Positions 43,725-56,504 of a stretch of DNA of 64,000 nt are shown here, piece after piece; the stretch's first letter is position 1; every line of letters begins with the position of its first letter. This DNA comes from Adenanthera pavonina (Eukaryota > Streptophyta > Magnoliopsida > Fabales > Fabaceae), in assembly GCA_026686845.1 (NCBI GenBank), contig JAIVEN010000024.1:7427501-7491500 (forward strand). The letters are read 5' to 3'. Under the pieces are notes generated by a model, which searched no databases, had not been told where the DNA came from, and saw only the letters and a program-made list of their open reading frames with translations. Position numbers and translations under genes: made by a program.

Positions 43725-46700
43725 TGTAAGATATATTTAATTAATAATAATATATATTTAAATTTATTCAAATTATTGAATTTATTCATATTATATTTAT
43801 CTTATTTACTTAATTAAATATATCTTATCTGCGTATGGTCCTTATATTTATTAATAATAAAGATATCGTCAGTTAAATGATTTTAAGAGATAAGGAATAA
43901 CTTAGTTGATATAACAATTATCTTTATTTGAATTTAAAATTCAAATTAAAAGATAAATTAATTATTAAGTAACCTATGATGGTTAGGCTATTTAATAGAA
44001 GGTTAAGCTGAGTGTCAGACATACTAATCATTCTCCGCTCATATAGAGGTTCCCTCGTGTAACATTCCTAAAATATTAGATAACTAAAAATGCATAGAGA
44101 ATTTACAAAAATGGGTAGACACCATTTTATGTGTAATAGGGTAAAGAGGTCATTTTTCCTGATTGAATGGAAAAATGAGAAATTACATTTTTGCCCCTAA
44201 GAAATATGGAAATGACGATTTTGTCCCTAAGGGAAAAAAAAGGAAAAGAAAAAAAAAAGAAAGAAAGAAAGAAAAGAAAAGACGAATGCGGTGGACCTAA
44301 GCAGGAATTGAAACCAATTTTATGAATTTTGGTGGAAATTACACCTGATGACCCAAAAGTTTTAAAAATTATAAATTAGACCCGGGTCAAGGGCTTTTTG
44401 GTAAATATGAAAAATTATAGTCAAAATGAAGCTCTCAATGAGTTAGACCCAATGAAATATAGTATGGAATTTATTAAGGTCAAAATCATATTTATTGGGT
44501 GATTAGGATTTAATATTAATATTTTACCCGATAAAGGTCAGTTTAGACTGCGGAAAAAGGCAGTATTGATCCAAGGACAATGATTGGACCTTGTTAAAAT
44601 ATATTTTGGGTCTAGATAATGGTTTTGGACCAAAAGTAATGGTTGGATAATTCTTTACCAATGTAATGACAATTTTGGCAAAAATACCCAATCGGTACGG
44701 GTAAATTTAATCGGTAAAGGGTATTTTGGTCCATAAATATTATTTAAACAAATTTTGGCCAGAAGGAGGATGAAACACGTATGATTTGTGAATGGGACAT
44801 GAAGGGAATTGTTGGAAAAGCTTTTTAAAAGAAAAGTAAATGAAAATAGAAATAAAAGTAAATTAAGTTATTATATTATATAATTATCATCTTAAACCAT
44901 CATTTCATCTTCCTCACGAAAACAAGACGTGGTTCAGTGGAGAAGAAAGCCAGGAACGCGTGAGAGAGAGAGAGAGCAAAGGGGAAAAGAGAATATTGCA
45001 AGATTTGTCCCAAAACTTCAAGGTATTATCTTACAACCCTTTCCTTATGTTTCCTAGCAATTTTTAGGTATTTTAATGGCTATTTTCCCTCTATTTTCTT
45101 GCTGAAAGTTTCTACCTAGAGAGAGAGTAGAGAGAGAAAATGAAGGTATGGGAAAATTAAGCCATGAAAAGGGTTGTATAGGCCATAAGATGCAAGAATA
45201 TATCATTAGATTACAAATTAATCGGTTAGTTATTTTTCTATAATTTATGATAATTTTCTGCCCAATTAGGGTTTATTATAGGAAGGGAATTTCAAGTATT
45301 TGACCTCAAAAATGGATTCCTTGGGTCCAAAATAGGTTAGAACAAGTATGTTGTACAAGGAATGCATGATGGATAACAAAGTGTAAATTTTAGTTCAAGT
45401 GAGCACTTTGTGAATGAAATTGGATAATTAGTGGTTAATTGCATTATTTGATTATGCTATAGGATCCAAAGGAGTGTTAGAAGATCAAGGAAAAGGTTTG
45501 CAAAGTTTGGAGATTAGTGGAAAGCCCAAAGGTAGTTAACTCACCTATCTATGCTTATGTATTATCATTGATGTTGCTTGGTTTGAATGATGTGTTTAAT
45601 GTTTGGAATGTTATCTTGTGATGATTTGGCATTGTTGGTTGGATTGTTTGAAGGGTAATGTGACCCTGGATATGTCTAAATACAAGGGGAAGTGCTGCCC
45701 AAATTTTTATAAAATGGTTATGCCAAAATGATTTGGTTACATGCTTAATGTGTTTTGAGATGAATACTTGCAATATATATGATGATATGTGTGCATGATG
45801 GTAGTTACTACTGAGATTCTTTGAATCTCACCCCTCTCCAAATGTCTAACCAATTTTAGGTTCAAGTTATGGCAAGATTACCCAAGAAAGGAAAGGCAAG
45901 GAGAAGCAAAGTAATATTCAAGCTAATGATACTTAGATTGATGCTATTATATGCGAGGTTATGTAAAACCTTATGGGATATGATCATGCTATGCTTCCAT
46001 GTTAATATTTTCCTCTAAGTTCTTATGGAGCATCATGTAAGATAAAGGCAAGTCATGACTATTTATGTATATAGGAGTGTGTATTTTGGAATGTTGGGAG
46101 AATGCAAGAGACCTTTCTGAACATGGTTGACAATTCGAAGTACTGTACATACCTCGATATGTTCAATGTATTAGTGTTTCATATGTATGAAAACTAGACA
46201 TGTGTATCTTTTCATAGACACAAAGATCACTCAATTTGGAGTTGTATATGATTTATGGTGATTTTTCAAAGTTATGGTCAGAATCAGAAATTTTCAAAAA
46301 TGACCATTGCTACAGTACACATAATACGAACTTACTGTATAAGTGGACCAAGTAACTTCCCTGTTCAACATTTTTCCCATGTATAGAATCTTTTAAGCTA
46401 TATTTAGAGACTTGAACCATGTCAATGTGATTTTTCTTGATTTAGTTATGAATTTTCAAAGTTCACCAGGTAAAAAGAAGTTAACCAAGGAAATGGTACC
46501 CGAAATGAAATAAATTGGTTTAAGTTGTTTTATGTAATCAAGTCTCTAATCAAGTAATAATGGTCTTAAATATAGTAAATACATGGGAAATGAGTGTAAG
46601 TATGAGGTGTTACACCTCGCTAGTGATAGCTAATTCTCAACTATCATCACTGAGTCCATATACTAGTTAGAAGAGCCTCTCCACATCTATTTTCTTTTGA

Positions 46701-46872
46701 CTTTTTTTTTGTGTGCTTGCAGATCACTGATTCATTCCTTTTTAATGTAGGATTACTACATCAGTTCATCTATGACTATAACGAGAGGTATTTATGATTT
46801 TTTCCACTACTTATAAATTTATAGAAAACTTCATGATTAATTCTTGATTATAAATTGTGAATTTGTTTTACA
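43725..46872 (+). repeat. 5' LTR of copia C, interrupted
   Basis: It starts TGTAAGATATAT (TGTTAG in the sibling LTR) and ends GTTTTACA. The two parts, 43725-44057 and 46615-46872, together align end to end with 58445-59031. Only five bases, the CCTCG duplication, occur in excess besides the inserted LTR. Confidence 0.93.
44058..46614. mobile_element. 2557-bp solo LTR (Gypsy-type) nested in copia C LTR
   Basis: It begins TGTAACATTCC and ends GGTGTTACA, and is flanked by a perfect 5-bp duplication CCTCG (44053-44057 and 46615-46619). There is no coding capacity, and a GA-rich microsatellite lies near 44230-44280. The inverted complement of its right end matches the start of the LTR at 62587 (GAACTTTGAAAATTCATAAC, CAAGTCTCTAA). 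TGTAAC...GTTACA ends are typical of plant chromovirus LTRs. A solo LTR implies unequal recombination after insertion. Confidence 0.92.
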
Positions 46873-46874
46873 TG

Positions 46875-46886
46875 TGGCATCAAAGC
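46875..46886 (+). promoter_or_regulatory. Primer-binding site, copia C
   Basis: TGGCATCAAAGC differs at two positions from TGGTATCAGAGC, the initiator tRNA-Met complement. It lies two bases after the LTR end. Confidence 0.8.
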
Positions 46887-48260
46887 CATTGGTCTTTATT
46901 ACCCCTACCATAGTGTGAATTTGGCAATCTAACATTCCTGTTCTTCCTTGTTTCGTTCAAACACTTGTGTCGCATGTGTGAGGAATTTTCGTCTTTTGAT
47001 TATATGCACAGTACGAAATCAATTATGATGATTAACTCTTGTCGATCTTAATGCTAAATATCATGTTGTGTAGTTTCTGGATTACAAGATCAGAATCACC
47101 ATGACCATAGATTGTAGGGCTTTTGAACTAGCATTTCCGTGTGTGTTTTAATGAAATTGCTATGTGAATCAAATTCATAACTTCTTTCTGATTGATTTGC
47201 CATGAGTATCATAAGAATCCGAGACTAGAGACATTGAGAATTGACGGTTTCATCGCGGGTCAAGACGGTGCTTTGAATCGGGTCAAGCGACGCTGCGTTT
47301 TGGTTCTCAATCAAAACAGCATGTCATTTAGCATGATGTCTTGCCCTTGCAGTGCGAACAACAAAGTGTCGTCCAGTATAATGAAACCAATCGTTTTGGG
47401 CTGACATCAATTCGAGCCGAGACGCATAATTGGGCATGTTCTCCTTACTTTCATTTTATTATTTCGTTGGGCTATGAAGTTTTATAGGCCTGTTTTATGT
47501 TAGAAAAAAAAATTATGGACTAGGCCTGCGTTTCTGGGCTCATTACAATTTCCTGAGTTTGGGCCATTCCATTTTTATTTTCAAGAATGATTTCAGCCTT
47601 TTGTTTTTATTTGTTTTTGTGCCATATTTGTAATTTAATTGTTTAAAATTTTTTGGTTAATTAATTTTTGGTTATAAAATATATTTTTGCAAAATAATAT
47701 TAGTGTTATTTAAGTTGACTAATATTTGGAAAGTTTTATTTAGACAATTATAACAGTACTAATTTTGGGCTTTTGCAAAAATAATTAAGTTATTTGTTAA
47801 CCTAAAATTAATTTTTAAACAACTGATAGCTACATTAAATAAATAAAATAGTGAAAGAATTTATTTGATTATTTAATCACATGCTTGTTTGGTTGGTTAA
47901 ATTAGTTATTTAAACTCTCATAATGTTGTACATATATATAATTTTAATTGCACATATTTTTATGATATTTATGATTAATATGCATTTGTTTTAAAGGAGT
48001 ACCCACAAAATCCTTGTAAAATCGCATGCATGATATAAATCACATGAATAAAAAATATCAAATTCTAATAAAAAATGTGATCCTAATATCTTTGCCCACA
48101 AGTAAAAAATTATAATTGCATATTTTATTAAGAAGAAATAGATATGGCCTTGTGTTTTCTAAATAACCCACATGTATTAGGAAATATGAATGCATTCTAG
48201 TTTCATCATTTATTAGATATGAATATATGATATACTATTCTATATGCCTATAGGTAGATA
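46887..48260 (+). other. Untranslated leader of copia C
   Basis: This is non-coding sequence between the primer site and gag, AT-rich towards its right end. It is interrupted by the CACTA element at 48261 and resumes at 52948. Confidence 0.6.
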
Positions 48261-51200
48261 CACTATGCCAATTTTAAACTTTATTAGCACTTAATAGTTG
48301 GTATTTTTTTATGAAGCACTAACTAAAATAAAGCATATGAACAAAATTTGGCATTTATTTGAAAAATACCAACTAATGAAAAAATAAAAGTTAGCGTTTT
48401 TATAAGAAACGCTGAGTTTGATACAGGGAAAAGTTGGCATTTATATTAAAAATGTTAACTTTTTACATATTAGATGTCATTTCCAATTTAAATGCCAACT
48501 TGTTTCGTCTTTATTACCAATTTTATTTTTCCGCACTTTGCTCCCTTGAAAACTCCTTTCTCCATCGCAAGTCCCAACTTCAACCTTCTCCATCCTCTGT
48601 GCCCTAACTCCATCCTCCCACCATGTGCTTTGTGAAAGTTCACCACCAAGCCCACCTTGAACTCCATCCAATCTCTCTACCAAACTCACCATCATCTGAA
48701 GTTACCCTATCATCGTCACAATTCATGGTCCTTCTAGGGTTTCAGAGTCATTGCATTTGCTTCTCTCACAACCTTTGTCATTGCTTCACCATTATTTGTC
48801 TCTATTGGTTGACTTGGAGCTCTCAGCTAACACTGAGATAGGTAATCTTCGATACCCTTATCAATGATTTTGACCTCATCCTCATTAGCTTTCATCGTTT
48901 CTCTGCAGGATCTGGAGTGCTTAAGTGAGTGTTTGATTTAGTTTGCATCTGTTATCTTCTTCGATCGAGAGCCTCCAATCCTTGACTTTCCTCTGAACCA
49001 TCACTAGATTCTTTGTGTTTAGGTTCGTATTCTAAGATCTATGCCCTTTCTTTTCTTGATTCTTGTAGCTTATCTACAAAATTTGAAAAAATTTCTTTGC
49101 ATCTCACACCCCTGTTCTGATTTTCACCTTTAAGAACTTAATCTTACAGCATCCTTGATCTGTTCAATTTGCCCTCTTATTTAGGGTTCATCAATTCAAG
49201 GTATATGATCTTGAATTAATAAACTCAACATATCATCTTGTGCTTGGACATTTTCTGGTTTGTTCTTGCATTGTTTTCAGTGATACCTTCTGGTTTTTCA
49301 TGTCCTGTTTTTATGATGCTGGACTTTTAAAATCAAAATTTCAACAACAAAAAAGTGGGTTCTAACTGTAATATTTCTCTAAAAAAATTTAATGGGTCTA
49401 TGGTTGCTTTATTAACCTGTGGAAGTTCTTCATATTTGTAGATGTAGATATTCAAGTCTGCTTTTGTTTAAGGCTTTTTAATTGTTGGAATTCTTAATTG
49501 TCGATAAAAGGTGGAATTATGTTAGTTGAGCAGTTGCATCTTCTTAAAATGAAGATAATCTCATATTGCATGCAATGTCAATTTTGAACTACTTTGTGGC
49601 TTAAAGTTAGCTATGTGTCATAATGTCAATGACTCCATGATACTTTAAGGAATATTGATATTTAAAAGAAAATACACGTGGCAACTCTCAAGAAGTGGGG
49701 ATCTTATATGTATGATATAATTTGATGAAAACTTATTCAATCATGTTGTAGGCTAAAATAATTATCCAAGATTCCAAGTTGGTTCTCAACTTATTTTTCC
49801 CTAAATTAAGTGTTTCTTTAGCTCATGAAACTACATACACGATAGAATTGCACATATAATCTGACCATAGCTTTATAATTTGTCCTATTGCTAATGTAAA
49901 ATTCCTAGTTTCAAAGAATTGCAATACAGACACTAGTGATTAAGTGATTAGTTTATGTGTAGGGAAAATTTTACAACCATGTGCCTAGGATTTCAGGCTA
50001 ACATTGATGGGAGAGAAAATTGCAAAGCAAGGACATTGTTGTTAGAGAAATATTTCCTTGAAAATGAAATTCAACTTATGGAGAAAAAACATAATGTTTT
50101 AAAAAAAATTCAATATTGGCATTTGTGGAGGAAATTATCAAAGATCTTAACAATGCCAACTTGAGTGATGTTGTTTTCCTTTTATCTCTATCAATTTACT
50201 ATCGAACTATTAACATCAAAGTTACATGAAGTAGTTCATGCCCATTAAACCTCTCTTTTGATGTTTGTGTCTGATTGTATCTATGTGTCTCTAGAATCAT
50301 GGTTTGGTCTAATGTTTGAACTATGTTTCAGTTCCTTTTTCTTTTTATTTGTGTTCTTATTTCAGTTTAAGTTATTTTGTCATGATTGTTTTATATTTTA
50401 TTGGTTCTTAGTGTTACTTAATGTGGAGAGCTTGGTATGATGTTATGCATAAGAAATTGAAAAAGAAAGATATTGATCTCCAGTAAAATATGACATGAGT
50501 GATATTGAATAGCTTTTCTTTCCTTTTATCTTGAGAGATGGACTACAAGTTCAAACAAGTTAACAGTAGCTTTTAAACTTCCATTTGTATGGCCTTGGTG
50601 GATGATATGAAGATCAAAGTTATATAGAAACATATACATGAATCTGCAAAGACCTTAGGAAGTTTCTCTAATATGTGGTATCAAAATCTATATATAAATT
50701 TATCTATTTAAAAAAAACTCAAACTTTTATGCTACAACTACATGGGTTCTTCATTGTGGTGATGGTTGCTTTAATGGCATTGTAAGTAATGATATATTTG
50801 AACTTGAATATATTATTGGTATGTCGTGGTCATATTTGAAAATGAAAGCTAGCACTAACTTATAAGACAGTTCAATGTTAATTGTTGAGTTTTGACATGG
50901 TCCGTTGCCTTTTGTATAGTTAGAACCTATTCATGCCTAAACTTAATTACTGGAAGAAAAGCCTCTTCTGACTTGTGCATCATGTACTACATTAGACATT
51001 CCTAATTTGTTGTATTATTCTTGTATTTCATCCAGGAAGAAAAGGAAGTGCTTGAAAAAAATAGAAAATGTGTCAACCATATGCAAGGAGTAAGTGCTAC
51101 TAGAATATTCAACCATTATCAAGATGGAATTTGGAAAGGAAGCATTCTCCATTGGCCTAAGATTTATACTTTGACATCCATTGAAAGATATTTTTAAATT

Positions 51201-51320
51201 TTAGCTTCTAATTGTTCCAAAATCAATGCCAATAACTAATAAGTGTTATCAGCTGTAGTTTTGAGATATGTATGATTTTACTGAACTCTGTTAAAAACCC
51301 TAAGCTTAGTTCTTGCATAG

Positions 51321-51402
51321 AGAAATCACTGCCTCTAGTGATTGGCATTCTGAGTTTGAGGCACTAAATATTGAGATATTAGGTGTTTCAGTTGATAGTG
51401 TG
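51321..51402 (+). pseudogene. Captured 2-Cys peroxiredoxin exon
   Basis: An 82-bp open segment between TTGCATAG and GTGAGT reads EITASSDWHSEFEALN and then IEILGVSVDSV. It matches the TEITAFSD...EFE.LN.E.LGVSVDSV segment that follows the peroxidatic Cys motif (VCPTEITAFSD) in chloroplast 2-Cys peroxiredoxins, with splice signals at both edges. The peroxidatic Cys would have been in the preceding exon, and I do not find that or the following exons nearby. It is a captured fragment, not a functional gene. Confidence 0.85.
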
Positions 51403-51945
51403 GTGAGTTAATTTACCTTTTAACAATTGGGATTTCTGTTCCTACAAGTTAATTTACCTTCTATCATGTTCATCACACTTTTGACATAAATATAACTATC
51501 GGTTGCCCTTATTATTTGCAAACCCTGAAAGACAAGTGTTGGTTTTTGCTTGATAAGCTTGATCTTGCTCCATAATATGTTTTAAAGGTTTTGAGGAAGT
51601 ACTTGAATACCACAGACAAATTGTTCTGCACTCTTAAAGTTGTCAGGTTTGTTTTCTAATATTCTTTTCTTTCCTGATCTTATTTAATTAAATCACCTAT
51701 AGATACTTGTAAAGGGAGGAAAAGATAATTGTAGTATGACCTGAAAGCAAATTATTAGTTTAAAAGTTGGAAATCCTCTATACATAGGTTAGGTTACGTG
51801 TTATGCTTTTAGCAGTTGTGGGTGGCATGCATCTTGACACATTTTCAACTATTCCTGATAAGTTCCAAATTAAAAAAATTTCACTGGTTGCTATATATTA
51901 TTCTTCTATGTAATGCCAACAAATTCTTCTTGTTTGTGTTGAAGG

Positions 51946-52178
51946 ATGGAAATAACACCTTGAAGACTGTCGGACGACCAAAACATATACCACCCGGCAA
52001 GGATAGCCCAAGTAAGCTCTTATTGTTTTTGTAGTGTTTTGTTACTACTTCCAAGGTATTGGGGAGCGTGTATGTTGGTTGGTGAGTAATATGAGAAGTG
52101 AATGTGGTTTGCAGCTTCTATAAGCAAGGAGAGGACATCATGTGGGGTTTCAAAAACAGCTAAAAAGAGAGGGTAGAA
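51946..52178 (+). pseudogene. Captured exon pair of unknown origin
   Basis: After an AG, an open segment reads DGNNTLKTVGRPKHIPPGKD and SPS up to a GTAAG-like donor at about 52013. After TTTGCAG at about 52114 it reads SISKERTSCGVSKTAKKRG and a stop. The exon-like structure and basic composition suggest the C-terminus of a captured host gene. I do not recognise the family. Confidence 0.4.
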
Positions 52179-53070
52179 CTTGTTTGAAGCTATGCTAATT
52201 TGATATTGCATGTATGTTTGAATGTGTGAACTTGTCTATTTGCACAAGAGTTCCTGTATGCTTACAGCACTGTTAAGGTGATGATGATGTCTATATTCTA
52301 ATGAATTATATTGCTCTGCTTATTTTACCTTACTAAATCTATATATTTAGATAACCAAAGAACTATCAAAGTTGCAACAATTGGCATAAGATATATGTGC
52401 AAAATGATGGAGAAACATCCTATTGGGATTTGATTCTATTTTTTTTTTCTAGGCTAAGTTAAACATTGCTTTTTGAATGCTCCATGAATTGTAATTTTTT
52501 CAATTTTTTGAGGAAGAAAACAGATATGTAAATAGGAGATTCTTTATTAGGAATTGGTGTTGGAATATTACAAAAGAAATTGTAATTTTTTTGTCCAAAT
52601 TGAATTGCTAAAATGTATATATAATTTTTAATGTAATTTTTTTTCTGTGTGGGTTTTTTTTTCAAAAAATACTGACTTTTGTTGGCATTTATTTAAATAA
52701 ATGACATTTATTTAAATAAATGTTAACAAAAACCTTTTCAACTTTTTTTAAAAAAAGGGTGAAAAGTTGGCATTTGTTCATTTGAACAAATGAACAAATG
52801 CCAACTAAAGTCCACTTTAGTTGGCATTTATTGCTGTAAACGCCAACTAAAGTCTCCCCTTTTTATCAGCACTGGAATAGTTGGCATTTTTGAAACACCA
52901 ATAAAAGCAAAAAATAAGTGCCAACTGTTCCCTTTTTTGTAGTAGTGATATTAGTGATACAATATTTATGTAAGTATGTATTACATTCGTAAACATACTT
53001 AATTAAAGAGATGATTGATTGTCTCAAAATTGTTATTGTTAGTGTGTTTGATAATTACTTCATTTGCAGC

Positions 53071-54930
53071 TCCTTCATCTCACATTCTGTCTGAAATTGG
53101 CAATGAGATCACTTTTGATGGCACAAATCATGCTGAGTAGAAGGAACATATTCTCCTTCATCTTGGCTATATCGAACTTCACTACATCGAAAATAGTTTT
53201 TCTTAACGCCTAATACTTGGTGTTTATAGGAAAAAAGGCCAAAAAAAATTAGACCAAGGCTTTTCTTGGTGGTTATTCATATAACCACCAACAAAAGTCT
53301 CGACAAGCTTTTGTTTCTCAGTTTTCTCTCTCACACCCACTCCTTTTCTTTTCATGCGTCAAAATCATTTACACGTTTCCTTCTTCTTCTCTCTCCATAC
53401 TGACTCACTTCCTTCTTCTTCAATCTGGAGTTTTCCTGTTCCCTCCCTCCTCCTTTCCTTTCTTCTCTCTTGGCACCAACATTTTCTGCTTGATCAAATT
53501 GAGAGCTACGAGCACAAGATGATGTATACTACATACTAGATCTCATAGAGTTGTGGATCCTTATTGTGCACTAGCTTCTAAGTGCCAAATCTAGAACCTT
53601 CTTGCAACTGAGGAGTCAACTTTTGAACATATTAACAGAGAGATGATTGTGTTTTGCTTTTGATCAAAGAACTAGTGAGGTGATGAATTTGTGCAAGCAT
53701 CTCAAGTTCAAGGTGCCACAGATAGAGTCAGTGATGCAGGCAATAGAGTTGCTCAAGAAGGTTTAATTGCTTCACGCAATGTACAGGATAGAGTTGGGGA
53801 TGAAGATTGTTTTTCATGTACAATTTAATTTGTTATTTTCCCATAGTGGCTCTTCACTACTCCAATTTAGTTTTTTTAAATTATAGAATTTTATTTTGTG
53901 CTTCTTCTTCTATAATAAATTTTGATTTTGATAGAAATTCAAATTTGGTTTATGCTGATTTTAATTTTTCTGTTCAGTTCTTATCTAAGTGATTCCTTGA
54001 ATTTAAATTTTTTTTTTAAAAAAAGGCATAAGTTTGTGGTTTTTTAGAACAACCACCAACAAAAGTAATCAAAATGAAAATAATAATTAAAATGGAAAAA
54101 TTTTTTCTTTACGGTTTTTAATGTAACTGCCAACAAATGTCTACTTTCTTTGGCCGTTATTAACTGCTAATGAAAGCCTCGACTTTTCTCGGCGCTGACA
54201 TTCTTGGTCGTTAATAAGTGCCAAGAAAAGCCTATTTTGGTGTAGTGCTTGATTATGCCTTAAGGGTTAAAAAATTTCTAGTGCCCAAAGAAGGCGATAA
54301 GGATGTACAAACCATGTATGACCATTGGAATCGATCCAATCACCTTGCTTAATGTTGATTAAGGCTCGTATTAAGAGAAGAATTCGAGGTTCTATTCCAG
54401 ATTGCCACATAGCCAAAGGATACATGGAGGCTATTGACAAATAGTATACCCCTGCATTATGAGAGAACTCGTTGATATGAAACTTGCAAGTGTGAGTGGT
54501 ATCCGAGAACATATTATGAAAATGAGAGACTTAGCATCACAGTTGTGGCCCTTTAAAATGGAGCCTCCTGAGTCATTCCTTGTGCAACTCATTCTGAGTT
54601 CTCTTCCTCATCAATATGAAGCTTTCTATATCTCTTACAACTCACATAAGGAAAAATGGTCAATAGATGAACTGTTGGCCATATGTGTTCAAGAAGAGAT
54701 GAACTTGATGAGGAGTGGAATAGATGCACCTAGGGAAGTGCATTTGGCATAAAGCACCAATTATAGGAGGAAGAACAAGAAAGACAAAAAGAAGTCCATT
54801 CCTCCAGCATCTGCTGTGAATAAAGATAAGGCTACTTGTTTCTTCTGTAAGAAGAAAGGACATATGCGAAATGGAATAATTTCCAAAAGAAAGGTATACG
54901 TAATTTACATTTCTTGTGTGGCTTATGAAT
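53071..54930 (+). pseudogene. Gag relic, copia C (split by CACTA 3)
   Basis: The gag N-terminus (ILSEIGNEITFDGTNHAEWK-like) runs to YIEL at 53179 and resumes directly as DYALRVKKFLVPKEGDKD after the CACTA element at 54248. The UBN2-type gag core follows (ELVDMKLASVSGIREHIMKM; SLPHQYEAFYISYNSHKEKW), then a knuckle CFFCKKKGHMRN that lacks its last Cys. A TAG near 54445 and a frameshift near 54460 break the frame. Confidence 0.85.
53180..54247. mobile_element. CACTA element 3, small non-autonomous, in gag of copia C
   Basis: It starts CACTACATCGAAAATAG, and the inverted complement of its end is CACTACACCAAAATAGG. It is flanked by a perfect 3-bp duplication CTT (53177-53179 and 54248-54250). Sub-terminal CTTTTCTTGG / AACCACCAACAAAAG repeats occur in both orientations. 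Length is 1068 bp and there is no transposase. Confidence 0.9.
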
Positions 54931-55545
54931 CTTATTTAATTAGTATTAATTGTGACACTTGGTGGATTGATCATGGAACTACAATTCACATTACTAATAC
55001 CATGCAAGGGTTTCTCAACAGTAGGCGCCCACATCCTAATGAGGAAAATGTCTATTGGAGCAATAGGATGAAGGCCCGTGTGGAAGCCATTGGAATGTTC
55101 AAGATTGTTTTATCAAATAAATAAATTTTATATTTAGAAAATTGTTTTTATGTTCTGGATTTTTCTAAGAATTTAGTTTCCATTTACAAACTAATTCCTT
55201 TTGGGTTTTGAATTGTTTCTTTCTTCAAATTTGATGAGATTGAATAAAGATTCTTTGGCTTTTGGTGATATTTCTTTATGTAATGGTTTATTTAAATTAC
55301 ATACCAATTTACTTCAATCTCATGTTGTTAAGCATGGCATTAAGTACAGTGTCATGAATGAGAATTCTCTGAGCTTGTGGCATAGGAAATTGAGACATAT
55401 TTCCATAGAGAGGATCAAAAGGTTAACTAAAGATGGGATTGTCCTATCTTTAGATCATATAGAACTTGATCCGTGTGCAGACTACATTATGGGCAAGCAG
55501 ACCAATAAGTCACATAAAGAGACTAAGAGAAGTTATTAAATTTTA
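54931..55545 (+). pseudogene. Protease and GAG-pre-integrase relic, copia C
   Basis: CDTWWIDHGTTIHIT corresponds to the protease site W.DSGAT.H.T, with the catalytic DSG changed to DHG. A pre-integrase zinc block follows (SLWHRKLRHISIERIKRLTK; DPCADYIMGKQ), in which the second Cys of the CxxC is Tyr. Confidence 0.85.
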
Positions 55546-56414
55546 GAGATTATTCACATAGATATTTGTCACCTTGATTTATCTTCTCATGGTCAAAAAC
55601 ATTTTATCTCCTTTATAGATGATTATTCGCAATATATATATCTGCATGCTTTATAATAAAAGTGAGACATTAAATGCCTTTAAGGACTATAAGGTGGAAG
55701 TAGAGAAACAAATAGGTAAGAAAATTAAAATTGCTAGATCTAATAGAGGAGGTGAATATTATGGAAGGTACACTGATGATGGACAAGCACCTGGTCTATT
55801 TGCTGAGTTTCTTCAAGAGCATGGCATAGTGGCTCAATACACTATGCTTGGCTCACCTAATAAGAGTAGTGTAGCTGAAAGAAGAAATAGGACACTACTA
55901 AATATGGTGAGGAGTATGATAAGCAACTCCAAGCTTCTGGTTTCTATATGGAGAGATGCATTTAAGACAATAGTATATACTTTAAATAGGATTCTAACAA
56001 AAGGTAGTTCCTAAAACTCCCTTTAAAATATGGAAAAATTGGAAACCTATTTTGAATCATATGTGTGTATGGGCCTATCCTGCGGAAGTAAGAGTGTATA
56101 ATCTACAAGAAAGGAAGCTGGATCCTAGGACCATTAGTGCCTATTTCATAGGCTATGTAGAAAGGTCCAAGGGTTATATGTTTTATTGTCCTTCATATTC
56201 AATGAGATTTGTGGAATCTAGGAATGCTAAGTTCCTTGAGATGGATGTGATTAGTGGGAGTAATCAAGTATATGACTTAGTCACTGAAGATGATCACATT
56301 CAAGCAACCACTAATCTTGGAGGAACATCACTAATATATAACACTCACCTTGTTGGAGTGAATATGGAAAGTGATACAGTTATTGAAACTCAAATTGATA
56401 ATGCTGGAAATTAG
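55546..56414 (+). pseudogene. Integrase relic, copia C
   Basis: HIDICHLD carries the first catalytic Asp. RSNRGGEYYG has Asn where the second Asp (RSDRGGEY) is expected, a GAT to AAT change. VAERRNRTLLNMVRSM holds the Glu. Frameshifts lie near 55620 and 56015. The C-terminal GYVERSKGYMFYCPS block is present. Confidence 0.88.
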
Positions 56415-56504
56415 GAACGAAGTAATGAACCTATCACTCATGAAGAACAACCACAGCAAGTGATAGAGAATGTTCCTGAAGAGCAACATCAACCCACTCA
56501 ATAA

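Larger units (their letters stand above)
48261..52947. mobile_element. CACTA element 2 carrying captured exons
   Basis: It starts CACTATGCCAATTTT, and the inverted complement of its end is CACTACTACAAAAAAGGGAA. It is flanked by a 3-bp duplication ATA (48258-48260 and 52948-52950). Sub-terminal repeats of AGTTGGCATTTAT / ATGCCAACT occur at both ends in both orientations. The 3.7-kb interior does not look like transposase. It has GT/AG-bounded exon-like islands in plus orientation separated by T-rich introns, one being a peroxiredoxin exon. It is a non-autonomous, gene-capturing element. Confidence 0.85.
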
